Assembly: GCF_019049255.1 (NCBI RefSeq)
Contig: NZ_JAGMUJ010000108.1
Span: forward strand, 1 to 62,252
Source of the DNA: Streptomyces sp. AC558_RSS880
Lineage (GTDB): Bacteria; Actinomycetota; Actinomycetes; Streptomycetales; Streptomycetaceae
Reading direction: 5' to 3'
Length of the DNA: 62,252 bases
The translations under genes and the position numbers were made by a program. Below are positions 17,267 through 25,146 of the stretch, in pieces. Numbering within the stretch: the first letter of the stretch is position 1; each line of letters begins with the position of its first letter. The notes below the pieces were generated by a model. That model saw nothing but the letters and a program-made list of their open reading frames with translations, ran no database searches and was not told the DNA's origin.

Positions 17267-18240
17267 CGCAGCGCGGCCGTGGCCTCGTCGAGGACGATGC
17301 CCAGCGAACGGGTGCCGCGCCCCTTGGCCCACACCTCTGAGTTCACCTCGTGGACGTCACCGTTCTTCACTGCCGGGATCTTGCCCCAGAGAGGGTTCTC
17401 GGCCAGCTTCTCCGACAGCTTGCCGTCCGCGTCGCCGAAGCTCATCGTCTCGACGAACAGCACGTCGACGTCCTGGGCGAGGATCTCCTCGAGGCTGTAA
17501 CCGCCCTCCACACCGCGGGACTTCCACGGGTAGTCGGCGATCTTGGGGAACAGGCTGGCGGCCACGTCACCTTCCGGCGTCGCGACGCCGAAATTCTCGT
17601 CACTGCCGTAGATGACGAGCGCGGTCTTCTCGCTCGGGGCCTTCTCGGCCTCGGCGAGCTTCGTCCGGAAGGTCCGCTCCGCCTTCTCCCCCTCGGCGGT
17701 GCGGCCGGTGAGCGCGGCGACGTCGCGCAGGTACCCCACGCTGTCCTGCCACGTCTCGGGCTGCATGGCCCAGAACGTGGTGGCACCCTTGAGCGCCGGG
17801 GCGAGCTTGCCGTGGGTGTCCCCCAGGCCGATCACGAGATCGGGCTTGTGGGAGAGGATCGCCTCCACCTCCGGGGCGATGAATCCACCGGGGATGACGT
17901 CGACCTCCTCGGACTTCTCCTCCCCCAGGAAGTCGGGGTGGGCGAGCAACGCGCTGTTGGTGGCCGTCGGCACGATGCCCAGTTCCGTCAGGATGTCGTC
18001 GCACAGGGCGAACAGGCAGACGATCCGCTCGGGTTCCTTCTTCAAGGAGACCTCGACGCCGTTCGTGTCGGTCAGTTCCGTCGACGCCTTGATGGGTTCG
18101 ACGGTCACCTCCGTCCTCGCCGCGGGCCCGGCCTCGTCACTCGCGGGTTCTTCGGAGGACGAGCCGCAGCCGACCAGGACGGAACCCACCGCCGCTGCGG
18201 TGATCCAACTGCGGACGAATCTCGACGGTGAGCGCAGCAT
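17263..18240 (-). CDS. FecB-type metal-chelate binding lipoprotein
   Basis: A 325-aa type III periplasmic-binding-fold lipoprotein: basic N-terminus, hydrophobic core, lipobox VLVGC (Cys25), then an acidic Ser/Glu linker. The binding domain shows PERIVCLFALCDDILTELGI, the paired motif VEAILSHKPDLVIGLGDTHG and the C-terminal WAKGRGTRSLGIVLDEA. The two Cys in CLFALCDD are unusual for FecB proteins and could matter for metal binding. A GAGGG ribosome binding site precedes the ATG. It is the first gene of the long minus-strand operon and diverges from a 325-aa propeller-like protein across the Zur-like box. The cargo is probably a chelated metal. Confidence 0.88.
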   Translation of the reverse strand: MLRSPSRFVRSWITAAAVGSVLVGCGSSSEEPASDEAGPAARTEVTVEPIKASTELTDTNGVEVSLKKEPERIVCLFALCDDILTELGIVPTATNSALLAHPDFLGEEKSEEVDVIPGGFIAPEVEAILSHKPDLVIGLGDTHGKLAPALKGATTFWAMQPETWQDSVGYLRDVAALTGRTAEGEKAERTFRTKLAEAEKAPSEKTALVIYGSDENFGVATPEGDVAASLFPKIADYPWKSRGVEGGYSLEEILAQDVDVLFVETMSFGDADGKLSEKLAENPLWGKIPAVKNGDVHEVNSEVWAKGRGTRSLGIVLDEATAALR

Positions 18241-18287
18241 CGATGCCCTCGCTTCTTTTCAGGTACCGGGAACGCATCGAAGATACA

Positions 18288-18302
18288 TGATAATCGTTTT
18301 CA
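18288..18302. promoter_or_regulatory. Zur-like box in divergent promoter region
   Basis: TGATAATCGTTTTCA is an imperfect dyad in a short AT-rich island in the 85-bp gap between the FecB-like gene and the divergent 325-aa gene. Its ends (TGA...TCA) and AT core fit Fur-family sites. In streptomycetes iron control is mainly by DtxR-type DmdR, whose box looks different, so the zinc regulator Zur is the most likely ligand. It could control both directions. Confidence 0.65.
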
Positions 18303-18325
18303 CTAGACCGGTCTCCGGAGGATTC

Positions 18326-19303
18326 ATGCCCGATGCCACACCCGTCCTGCTCGTCTCCGACCACGTGGCCGGATCCGTACACCTGCCGACCGTGCCGGAC
18401 GGCGCCGTCACCGGACGCCTCACCGGCCGTCACCTCTCCGAGCACGCTGGGTTCCTGGCGCTGCCGGGAGGGCGGGTGGCCTGCGTCGACGACCGTCGCG
18501 GGGAGCTACTGGTGCTCGATCCCTTCGCCGGGAAACTCGTGGAACGCGCGATCCCGGTCGCCGTGCCCGCCGAGCACCTCGCCTGCGATCCGTCCCGTCG
18601 CCGACTGGTCGTCACCACCGACCTCGGCAAGAACAGCGAACCGTGGTCGGACCTGCCGACGGTCGTCGGCCTGGCCACCGGAGAGGCCGCGCGGGTACGC
18701 ACGCGCGTCGGCGAACCGGGGGTGACGGTGCTGGGCGGCGGCGACCCGCTGGTCGTGCTGCGGCACCGGGAGCCCGACGCGCCGGCCGCCCACCGGTTCG
18801 CGGACCTCCTCGCGGCTCCGCCCGGCTGTCCTCCGGTCACACCTCGCGCGGTCCTGCCGCTGCCGGACGGCGGACACGGGGACGCCCGGGCACCCGGCTC
18901 GGGGCACGTGTTCGCGGCCACGGGCGAGGGAGTGCACCGGGCCCGGAGGAAGGGCGACGCACTCGCCGCCGAGGCGGTCATTCCGTGGGGATCGCCCGCC
19001 CGGGGCGGGTACCTCCGGCTCGACACCCGGCGGCAGGCGTGGTGGACCACGCTGCGCGGCGGCCCGGACCCGCTGCGACGGCCGGAGTGGACCAACCGGG
19101 CATGGCGCCACGATCCGGGAACGGGCCGCACGCTGCTCACGGACCTCGGTCCCGGACTCGTCTTCCGGCCGGCCCTCGCCCGGCGCCACACCGCCTTCAC
19201 CCGTGTCCATCCCGACGGCGACGAGCTGATCCTCCTCGGCGCCGACGCCGTCGTCCGCCGCTCCCCGCTGCCGGCCATGGACGGTGATCCCGTGGGGCGG
19301 TGA
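18326..19303 (+). CDS. Putative beta-propeller protein sharing the Zur-like promoter
   Basis: A 325-aa protein with a good GGAG site six bases before its ATG. It has repeated short strand-turn units (GGRVACVDDRRGELLVLDPF, SRRRLVVTTDLG, GHVFAATGEGVHRA, YLRLDTRRQAWWTTL), as expected for a WD40/YVTN-like beta-propeller. Several His lie in the first 40 residues (SDHVAGSVHL, RHLSEHAG). No signal peptide is seen, so it is probably cytosolic. Its divergent arrangement with the FecB-like gene across a single Zur-like box suggests a part in the same zinc or metallophore response, perhaps as a sensor, chaperone or ligand-handling protein. Exact function unknown. Confidence 0.7.
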   Translation: MPDATPVLLVSDHVAGSVHLPTVPDGAVTGRLTGRHLSEHAGFLALPGGRVACVDDRRGELLVLDPFAGKLVERAIPVAVPAEHLACDPSRRRLVVTTDLGKNSEPWSDLPTVVGLATGEAARVRTRVGEPGVTVLGGGDPLVVLRHREPDAPAAHRFADLLAAPPGCPPVTPRAVLPLPDGGHGDARAPGSGHVFAATGEGVHRARRKGDALAAEAVIPWGSPARGGYLRLDTRRQAWWTTLRGGPDPLRRPEWTNRAWRHDPGTGRTLLTDLGPGLVFRPALARRHTAFTRVHPDGDELILLGADAVVRRSPLPAMDGDPVGR

Positions 19304-19885
19304 CGGCGTCCCCTCGCGGTTCCTCGCACATCACATCCGGGGAGGCGACGCGCTCGCCCTTGCGGTCGAGGACGACGAGTTCAGTGGTGCCGCCCCGAGC
19401 CGGGGTGCGCGAGTGTGGGGGAAATGAGGGCGTGCGCAGGCGCGACACCAACCACCGGGAAGATCGGGGACAGAAGGTGCCGCGCGGGCCGCTCTATATC
19501 CGCAGGAGTTGGGGTCGGGAAAGGTCGGGCGGCGCCCGACTGCCCTCGGCCGACTCCAGCATGCTGCCGCTCCGAGCGACAGCGGCGGGGACGTCTGTGA
19601 ACGCGGCGCTCAGTGCCGGTGGGGTGCAGGAGGAACCGACGCCGGTGGCCGCGCACACCTGTGGGGCCCTCCTCTCACAAAGCCGAGTTGCTGGACGGAC
19701 AGGTGTCGGTCGTCGCCGGCCTTCCGGGGGTGTTGGGGATCGCGGAGGACGACTGGACGGCGTTGGGTACGGCGGAGTTCCTGCGGACCTGGGTCGGGCA
19801 CCCCGCCTTCCGGCTGGTCGAGCAGTCCGGACGGATCCGCGGCGGAGGTGGTGCGGTGACCTGGAACGTTCGCCATGTCGCCTGA
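19304..19885. other. Intergenic with a possible gene fragment
   Basis: No complete gene recognised. The plus-strand frame ending at 19885 (about 19677-19885) reads SHKAELLDGQVSVVAGLPGV, GIAEDDWTALGTAEFLRTWV and GHPAFRLVEQSG. It looks like real protein but has no start or family that I can name, so it may be the 3' end of a lost gene. Confidence 0.35.
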
Positions 19886-20050
19886 TCATGCGGCGAGAGC
19901 GGATCGGCCGCCCCAGCGGATGTCTCTCTCGCTGTGGGTGCGGGCGTGTTTCCTGCGCTCGGCTGCCAGGACGTCGGGTGGGATGTGGCCGGTTCCCGTC
20001 ACCGGGTCCATCGCGTCTGTCGGCTCCATGACGGATCCGCCATGGGTCAT
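19886..20050 (-). CDS. Small hypothetical protein
   Basis: A 54-codon ORF (from MTHGGSVMEPTDAMDP; then GHIPPDVLAAERRKHARTHS and a basic end), with a second possible ATG at 20029. The sequence is hydrophilic and rich in charged residues, without a membrane segment. It lies downstream of the B12-uptake operon's terminator on the same strand. There is no strong ribosome binding site, so it is only moderately supported. Confidence 0.35.
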   Translation of the reverse strand: MTHGGSVMEPTDAMDPVTGTGHIPPDVLAAERRKHARTHSERDIRWGGRSALAA

Positions 20051-20213
20051 GGAGTGCACGGCACGGCCGGCGTGCGCCGTGGAGGCCGAATGACGCGTGT
20101 CCGCCGCCGGACATCCGGCCCTTCCATGCCGCCTCCTCGCTTCCTCCCAGCAGTCGGACGGAAGAGGTGGTCGGTTCCCGGAGGGGCGAAGAGGCCGCAG
20201 GAATGCCGGGCTT

Positions 20214-20245
20214 CGCCTCCCTGCCGCCTGACGGCAGGGAGGGCG
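20214..20245 (-). terminator. Hairpin terminator after the B12-uptake operon
   Basis: CGCCTCCCTGCCG (20214-20226) and CGGCAGGGAGGGCG (20232-20245) pair through at least 11 bp across a 5-nt loop. The hairpin lies about 40 bases downstream of the substrate-binding protein's stop codon, a good position to end the minus-strand operon. Confidence 0.6.
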
Positions 20246-20286
20246 GCTCTCCGAACGTCGGGCAGTCGGTCGAAATGGCCCCGGGT

Positions 20287-21309
20287 TCAGGAGCCGAGGC
20301 GCCTCAGGTCCGCCGCGAGTGAGCTGACGGCCGCGGGGTTGCGCGGGCTCTCGACGAGGTCGACGTAGTCGAGGGTGACGATCCGGTCGTTCTTGACGGC
20401 GGAGACGTTCGCGAGCGGCTTGTAGGACGTGAGGAACTTTCGCTTCTGTTCCGCGGTGGTGTCGCCGTAGTCGTTGATCACGATGACCTCGGGGTCGCGG
20501 GCGACGACCGTCTCCCAGCCCACGGTGGTCCAGCTGTCCTCGATGTCCTTCATGATGTGGTCGCCGCCGGCCTTGGTGATGATGTCGTGGGGTCCGGCGA
20601 AGGCGCCGGACGTGAGCGGCTTGTCCTCCCCGCTGTCGTAGAGGAACACCCTCGGCCGGTCGGCCTCCTTCGGAGCCTTCGCCTGTGCTGCGGCCACCTG
20701 CTCCCGGAACGAACCGATGAGGGTTTCGGCCCTGTCCTCGACGTCGAACACCTCGCCCAGGTTCCGCAGGTCCGTGTACAGCGCGTCGAGCGGTGGCATC
20801 ACGCCGCGGGCCTTGCCCTGTCCGTTGCGGCACGACTCACTGAGCAGGTACGAGTCGACGCCCAGGCGTCGCAGCGCGGCGGGCGTGAAGCCCTCGCCCT
20901 CGTTGAAGCCGTAGTTCCAGCCCGCGAAGACCAGGTCGGCACGGGCGTCCAGGACCAGCTCCTTGTTGATCCGTTCCTTCGAGAGCCACTCGGTCTTCCG
21001 GTAGCCGTCCTTCCACGGCACCTTCGCGAGGTCTCCCTTGTCGTCGGGCATGACGTATCCGGCCATGTGGTCCTCGAGACCGAGGGCGAACATGATCTCG
21101 GTGATGCCCACGTCGTTGGTGACCACGCGCTGCGGAGCCCTCTCGAACGTCTTCTTCTCACCGCAGTTCTCGATCGTGACCGGATAGTGGCTGCCGGACG
21201 CCCGGGCGCCGTCCCCCCTCCCCTCCTCCGACGAGACGTCCGCCCCGCAGCCGGTGACGGTGAGGGCCAGGACGAGGGCGAGGGCGGCGGGGCGTGCGCG
21301 GTTCGGCAT
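20287..21309 (-). CDS. BtuF/FecB-type substrate-binding lipoprotein
   Basis: A 340-aa lipoprotein with signal peptide and lipobox VTGC (Cys21), followed by a type III binding fold: PQRVVTNDVGITEIMFALGL, LVLDARADLVFAGWNYG, VGWETVVARDPEVIVINDYG and NDRIVTLDYVDLVES. Such proteins deliver corrinoids or ferric siderophores to FecCD permeases. The operon is preceded by cobalamin riboswitch-like elements, so cobalamin or a precursor is the most likely ligand. It is the last of three genes, 36 bases after the ATPase gene. Length is normal. Confidence 0.85.
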   Translation of the reverse strand: MPNRARPAALALVLALTVTGCGADVSSEEGRGDGARASGSHYPVTIENCGEKKTFERAPQRVVTNDVGITEIMFALGLEDHMAGYVMPDDKGDLAKVPWKDGYRKTEWLSKERINKELVLDARADLVFAGWNYGFNEGEGFTPAALRRLGVDSYLLSESCRNGQGKARGVMPPLDALYTDLRNLGEVFDVEDRAETLIGSFREQVAAAQAKAPKEADRPRVFLYDSGEDKPLTSGAFAGPHDIITKAGGDHIMKDIEDSWTTVGWETVVARDPEVIVINDYGDTTAEQKRKFLTSYKPLANVSAVKNDRIVTLDYVDLVESPRNPAAVSSLAADLRRLGS

Positions 21310-21345
21310 GGGACGGTGACTCCTTCGAGGGGACCGGGGAGGGGG

Positions 21346-22119
21346 CTACGGGGAGGGGAGACGGTCGAAGAGCAGTTGGACCGCGCCTGTTTCGGGGTGG
21401 GGGACGCGGTGCGCCCGGACGCCGAAGACGTCGGCCAACAGGGCGGGCGTGAGGACGTCGTGGGGGGCGCCGGAAGCGGCGATCCGCCCGCCGTCGATGA
21501 CGTGGAGGACGTCGCAGTGGAGCGCGGCGAGGTTGAGGTCGTGCAGCGCGGTGAGCACGGTCAGCCCGCTGGCCCGGACCAGGGAAAGGACCTCCAGCTG
21601 CTGGGCGATGTCCAGGTGGTTGGTGGGCTCGTCCAGCACCAGGACCTGCGGCTGCTGGGCGAGTGCACGGGCGATCAGGACCCGTTGCTTCTCGCCGCCG
21701 GAGAGCGTGAGGAAGCCCCGGTCGGCCAGGTGGCCGACGCCGACTCCGTCCAGTGCGGCGGCACACGTGCGCCGGTCCTCGTCGGTGTCCCGGGCCACCG
21801 CCCCCTGGTGCGGCAGCCTGCCCATGGCCACGACCTCGGCCACCGTGAAGTCGAACTCCGCGACCGCTTCCTGGGGAAGGGCGGCGAGCCGGCGTGCGCT
21901 CTCGCGCGTGTTCATGGCCAGCAGGTCGTCGCCGTCCAGACGTACCGCACCGGCCGTGGGACGCAGGGCCCGGTAGACGCATCGCAACAGGGTCGACTTA
22001 CCACTGCCGTTGGGTCCGACGAGTCCCACCACCTGGCCACTGCCCGCCCGCAGTGAGACGTCCTCCACCACCCGCGCGCCGGAGATCTCCACGGTGACCG
22101 TGTCGATGTCGACCCGCAT
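21346..22119 (-). CDS. BtuD/FecE-type ABC importer ATPase
   Basis: A 257-aa ATPase with Walker A VGPNGSGKST, signature LSGGEKQR, Walker B VLVLDEPTNH and the H-loop TALHDLNLA. It starts at the ATG at 22119, overlapping the permease's stop (TGATG); in-frame sequence further upstream is antisense-like and was excluded. It powers the permease encoded just upstream. Substrate inferred as cobalamin from the riboswitches. Confidence 0.88.
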   Translation of the reverse strand: MRVDIDTVTVEISGARVVEDVSLRAGSGQVVGLVGPNGSGKSTLLRCVYRALRPTAGAVRLDGDDLLAMNTRESARRLAALPQEAVAEFDFTVAEVVAMGRLPHQGAVARDTDEDRRTCAAALDGVGVGHLADRGFLTLSGGEKQRVLIARALAQQPQVLVLDEPTNHLDIAQQLEVLSLVRASGLTVLTALHDLNLAALHCDVLHVIDGGRIAASGAPHDVLTPALLADVFGVRAHRVPHPETGAVQLLFDRLPSP

Positions 22120-23222
22120 CACACGCCTCCGAAGGTGTAGGCGCGGCGGCGCATGAGCAGCACGAAGCAGGGCACGCCGATCGCGGCCGTCAGTACGCCC
22201 AGTGGCAGTTCGGCGGGGGCGAGCACCACGCGCGACAGGATGTCGACCCAGACCAGCAGCACGGCGCCGGCCAGGGGCGCGACGGCCAGCAGCCGGCGGT
22301 GGTCCGCCCCGACCAGCATCCGGGCGGCGTGCGGAACCATCAGGCCCACGAAGCCGATCGCTCCGCTGACCGCGACCACCGCCCCGGTGACGGCGGCGGT
22401 CGTGAGGAAGAGTTCCTTGCGCAGCCGCCCGGGGTCCACTCCCAGTGCGGCAGCGGTCTCGTCGCCCATCGCCAGGGCGTTCAGGCGCCGGGCCGACCAT
22501 CCGAGGTGGACGAGGCCGCCGAGCACCGCGCCCGCGGCGATCGGTACGGAGGCCCAGCTCGCGCCGCCCAGACTGCCGAGCAGCCACATCATCGCGGAGC
22601 GGGCCGCTTCACCGTGTTCGGCGGCGAAGACCATGAACGTGGTCACGGCGGAGAAGCCGTAGTGCATCGCGGTCCCGGTCAGCAGGAGGCGGAGCGGTGT
22701 CAGTCCCCGCGGGGTCCGGGCGATCGCGTACACCAGTGCCATGGCGGCGAGCGCGGAGAGGAACGCCGCCGTGGACAGTGCCCAGACGCCGAGTGCGCCG
22801 AAGGCGCCGAAGATGAGCACGGCGTTGGCTCCCACGCCCGCGCCGGAGGAGATGCCGAGGACGAACGGGTCCGCGAGCGCGTTGCGGACCATGGCCTGGA
22901 CGCCGACACCGACGGCTGCCAGACCGGCGCCGACGACCGCCGCGAGCACGGCGCGCGGGAAGCGCAGTTCCCACACGATGGTGTAGGAGGAGACCTCGTC
23001 CGGGGCGATGGCCCCACCGGTCAGCCCCGCCCAGAGGTAGTGCAGTGCCTCGCTCCACGAGAGTCCCGACGCCCCGATGCCCGCCCCGCAGGCCAGGGAG
23101 ACGGGGAGCGCGACGCACAGGCCGGTCACGAGCAGGGGCAACGGGACGCGCCGGGGTGGTGGGGGCCCGCCGCTCGTGGTGCGGTGCGGTACGGCGGGTA
23201 TGCGGTCGCGGAGCGTGGCCAC
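22119..23222 (-). CDS. BtuC/FecCD-type ABC importer permease
   Basis: A 367-aa polytopic membrane protein. A Pro/Arg-rich cytoplasmic N-terminus precedes about ten hydrophobic segments. Family motifs are LRFPRAVLAAVVGAGLAAVG, VQAMVRNALADPFVLGI and GAIGFVGLMVPHAARML. The GTG at 23222 was chosen because the upstream in-frame stretch overlaps the riboswitch-like leader and reads as low complexity. It homodimerises in the usual importer. It is the first intact gene downstream of the two cobalamin riboswitch-like elements. Confidence 0.87.
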   Translation of the reverse strand: MATLRDRIPAVPHRTTSGGPPPPRRVPLPLLVTGLCVALPVSLACGAGIGASGLSWSEALHYLWAGLTGGAIAPDEVSSYTIVWELRFPRAVLAAVVGAGLAAVGVGVQAMVRNALADPFVLGISSGAGVGANAVLIFGAFGALGVWALSTAAFLSALAAMALVYAIARTPRGLTPLRLLLTGTAMHYGFSAVTTFMVFAAEHGEAARSAMMWLLGSLGGASWASVPIAAGAVLGGLVHLGWSARRLNALAMGDETAAALGVDPGRLRKELFLTTAAVTGAVVAVSGAIGFVGLMVPHAARMLVGADHRRLLAVAPLAGAVLLVWVDILSRVVLAPAELPLGVLTAAIGVPCFVLLMRRRAYTFGGV

Positions 23223-23334
23223 AGGCGGATCGCTTTCGCCTCGGGCCGTGCACCTACGTGATCGAAGGAGCGGCTCCGGGCGCCGGGCGCCGTACGCAGC
23301 GCCCTCTCGCAGTCCACGGCGATTGACAGGAGCT

Positions 23335-23445
23335 TCACCACCGCGGGTAATCGGGCTCACGGAACCCCGTACGGGACTCCGCCTACCGTTGCGGGTCAGC
23401 GCCGGACTTCGACCGGACTTCCCCCGCGAGGCGCTTGCAGCTTAG
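23335..23445 (-). promoter_or_regulatory. Cobalamin riboswitch-like element, proximal
   Basis: Read on the minus strand, the leader contains GGGGGAAGTCCGGTCGAAGT, CCGGCGCTGACCCGCAACGG and, after a hairpin, GTGAGCCCGATTACCCGC. These follow the conserved order of a B12 element of the CUGACCCGCAACGGU subtype: paired CCGG segments, the junction, then AGCCCGA-ACC. It lies about 110 bases upstream of the permease start and should repress import when cobalamin is plentiful. Identified by eye; a covariance-model search would settle it. Confidence 0.7.
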
Positions 23446-23580
23446 CGTGTGCCGCGGCACAGGCGTTCGGTCTGGGCCGCGTGGTCGACGCCGGTCGCTC
23501 CGGGGCTGCCGCAACAGCAGTCGCGGCACACGACGATGCGGCACGGCACGGGGCCGGTCGCCGTTCCGGTCCGGGCGCCG
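23442..23580 (-). pseudogene. [2Fe-2S] ferredoxin-like protein, truncated
   Basis: The minus-strand frame reads GPVPCRIVVCRDCCCGSP, then GVDHAAQTERL and a stop. I recall this Cys-rich start (VVCRDCCCG ... HPGVDH) from a family of roughly 120-aa (2Fe-2S)-binding proteins found beside B12-controlled genes in actinobacteria. The usual second half, with the remaining Cys ligands, is missing, and no good start codon was seen. It lies between the two riboswitch-like elements, so it was probably the first gene of the cobalamin regulon here. Confidence 0.55.
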
Positions 23581-23664
23581 TCAGTCGTTCGTCCGGTCGG
23601 CGTTGTGGGCCTGCGGTGCCGTCCCTCTCTCCGGGGAGATCCGCCCCGGTGGCCCGTCGGGGAG

Positions 23665-23830
23665 GCGACCGCGTGAGTCTCCTGGCTCCCGGGTCGATGC
23701 TCGTCCCGGCCTTCCCACCCGCTGCCGGGCAGTGGCCTGTCGGGAATCGCTCGCCGATCACAGGGGCGGGACCGCGCCGGATCCACACCGGCTTCCTCGT
23801 CCGCCGTCACCCTGTCGCCGGCCGTCATCC
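23665..23830 (-). promoter_or_regulatory. Cobalamin riboswitch, distal
   Basis: On the minus strand the leader reads GGAAGCCGGTGTGGATCCGG, then CGCGGTCCCGCCCCTGTGA, later GGTGGGAAGGCCGGGACGAG and finally GGGAGCCAGGAGACTC. These are the canonical blocks of the classic cobalamin riboswitch in the right order: B12 box, GGUCCCGCCACUGU-like core, GAAGGC, and 3' GAGCCAGGA. It starts within about 40 bases of the ferric-reductase-like gene's stop and precedes the [2Fe-2S] remnant. Confidence 0.85.
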
Positions 23831-23868
23831 CCTCCCGGGACACCGTCCCGCCCGCCCCGTTCCGGCCG

Positions 23869-24852
23869 TCAGTCCGTCTCCTGGGCGTGCGGGGCCGTCG
23901 CGGGCGGATGGGTCGGACGGTCCCGTCCGCCGTCACGGCCGGACACCACCACGATGACCAGCCCGACAAGGACGGCTCCGGCGACGACCCGTCCGACCGC
24001 GCGCGCCCACCAGGCCGGACGGGCCGCGCCCACGCCTCCCTTCGGCGGGCCCAGCCGTTCGGCCCGCCGGGCAGGTCTCAGCAGACGCAGCAACAGCAGT
24101 GCGGCGACCGGCAGTTGCAGCAGCCACAGCACGGTGCGCGGCCACTCTCCGTACCAGACGTTGGTTCCGTACAGCAGTGTGTGCCACACGCTCAGCACGT
24201 AGACGACGATCACGAAGCGGTGCAGCCGTCGCCAGGTGTTCGCTCCGATGCGGTGCCGGACGTAGAAGAGCAGCCCCAGCGGAACCGCCAGGTAGAGGGC
24301 ACCCTGTCCGAGCGGGATGGCGATCCTTCCGGTTCCGGAGTCGTACCAGCCCGGCACGAAACTGTCGGCGAAGCCCACCCACAGCCGTTCCGCCCAGTCC
24401 ACCTTCGTCTCGTAGCGCACGAGTTCCGCGGCGAACATCAGCGCGTGCGCGGACATCAGCGCCGTCGTCGTCAGGCTCGTGGTGCGGTGCCAGCGTTCCA
24501 GCACCTGCCGGGAGACCGGCAGCCGGGCGGGGCGCGGCCCCGACAGCAGCAGGCCGAGCATGACCGTGCCCCAGGCCCACAGCAGCCCCGACCACCCGAA
24601 CGCCTGGCTGAGCAAGTACATCCAGTAGGTGCCGGGATCGTCCATGAACGGCATGACCGCGACCGTGTCCGACGCACCCGACTCCATGCGCGCCCACAGA
24701 AGCGCGAACACGAGCGCCGTGACCACCACCGCCGCGGCGGCGTCGGGCAGGGCGGACCGCAGGTCGCCGCGGAGCGCGACACGGTCGCCGGGAGGCCGTT
24801 GCCGTCCGGACGATGCTGCCCCGTCTTCGTCCGGACTCGCGTCTGACAGCAT
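23869..24852 (-). CDS. Ferric reductase-like transmembrane protein
   Basis: A 327-aa membrane protein with about six to seven hydrophobic segments and a pattern of spaced His (RWHRTTSLTTTALMSAHALM; RRLHRFVIVVYVLSVWHTLL) typical of the heme-binding ferric-reductase-like transmembrane domain. It lacks the FAD/NAD reductase domain, so it would need a partner to supply electrons. The hydrophilic N-terminus (about 50 residues, SPDEDGAASSGRQRPPGD) is probably cytosolic. The ATG at 24852 was preferred over longer antisense-like extensions. Its neighbours handle cobalamin and chelated metals, so a role in metal reduction is plausible but unproven. Confidence 0.75.
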   Translation of the reverse strand: MLSDASPDEDGAASSGRQRPPGDRVALRGDLRSALPDAAAAVVVTALVFALLWARMESGASDTVAVMPFMDDPGTYWMYLLSQAFGWSGLLWAWGTVMLGLLLSGPRPARLPVSRQVLERWHRTTSLTTTALMSAHALMFAAELVRYETKVDWAERLWVGFADSFVPGWYDSGTGRIAIPLGQGALYLAVPLGLLFYVRHRIGANTWRRLHRFVIVVYVLSVWHTLLYGTNVWYGEWPRTVLWLLQLPVAALLLLRLLRPARRAERLGPPKGGVGAARPAWWARAVGRVVAGAVLVGLVIVVVSGRDGGRDRPTHPPATAPHAQETD

Positions 24853-25076
24853 CAGGGGCCTCCCGTGCACGGAGCACCGCAGCAACGGTGCGCATGTGGC
24901 GTCAGGCAGCAAGTCTGGCTGAGGGGACGGCGAACCACCGAGGCGGTATCCGGCCAGAGCCGCCGCGAAGACCGCACGGGGCACATCTGATCGCCTGTCC
25001 CCTCCACGTGCAGGACAGCCGCCGACGCCCCCTGTCGCGGGACCGGACCGTCGTGACGCCCCCACCGGGCCGTGCC

Positions 25077-25119
25077 GATCGCGAGGGTCGTCGCCACCGT
25101 GGCGGCGACCCTCGCGATC
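25077..25119 (-). terminator. Strong hairpin downstream of the xylanase gene
   Basis: A 20-bp stem (25077-25096 with 25100-25119, containing GATCGCGAGGGT and ACCCTCGCGATC) encloses a 3-nt loop, with one G-U pair. It starts 28 bases beyond the xylanase stop codon and is the obvious transcription terminator for that gene. Confidence 0.75.
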
Positions 25120-25146
25120 ATCAGCGATGTCTTCGTGCAGGCCTTG

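Noticed and set aside
16016..18240. Reading the first importer as a purely iron-siderophore system
   Set aside because: The family alone would allow iron, but the AT-rich dyads fit Fur-family Zur boxes, and I found no DmdR-type iron box. Zinc is therefore preferred, while iron is not formally excluded.
24853..25020. Possible third riboswitch upstream of the ferric-reductase-like gene
   Set aside because: A short stretch resembles the 3' end of a cobalamin element, but the B12 box and core are not present in the right order.
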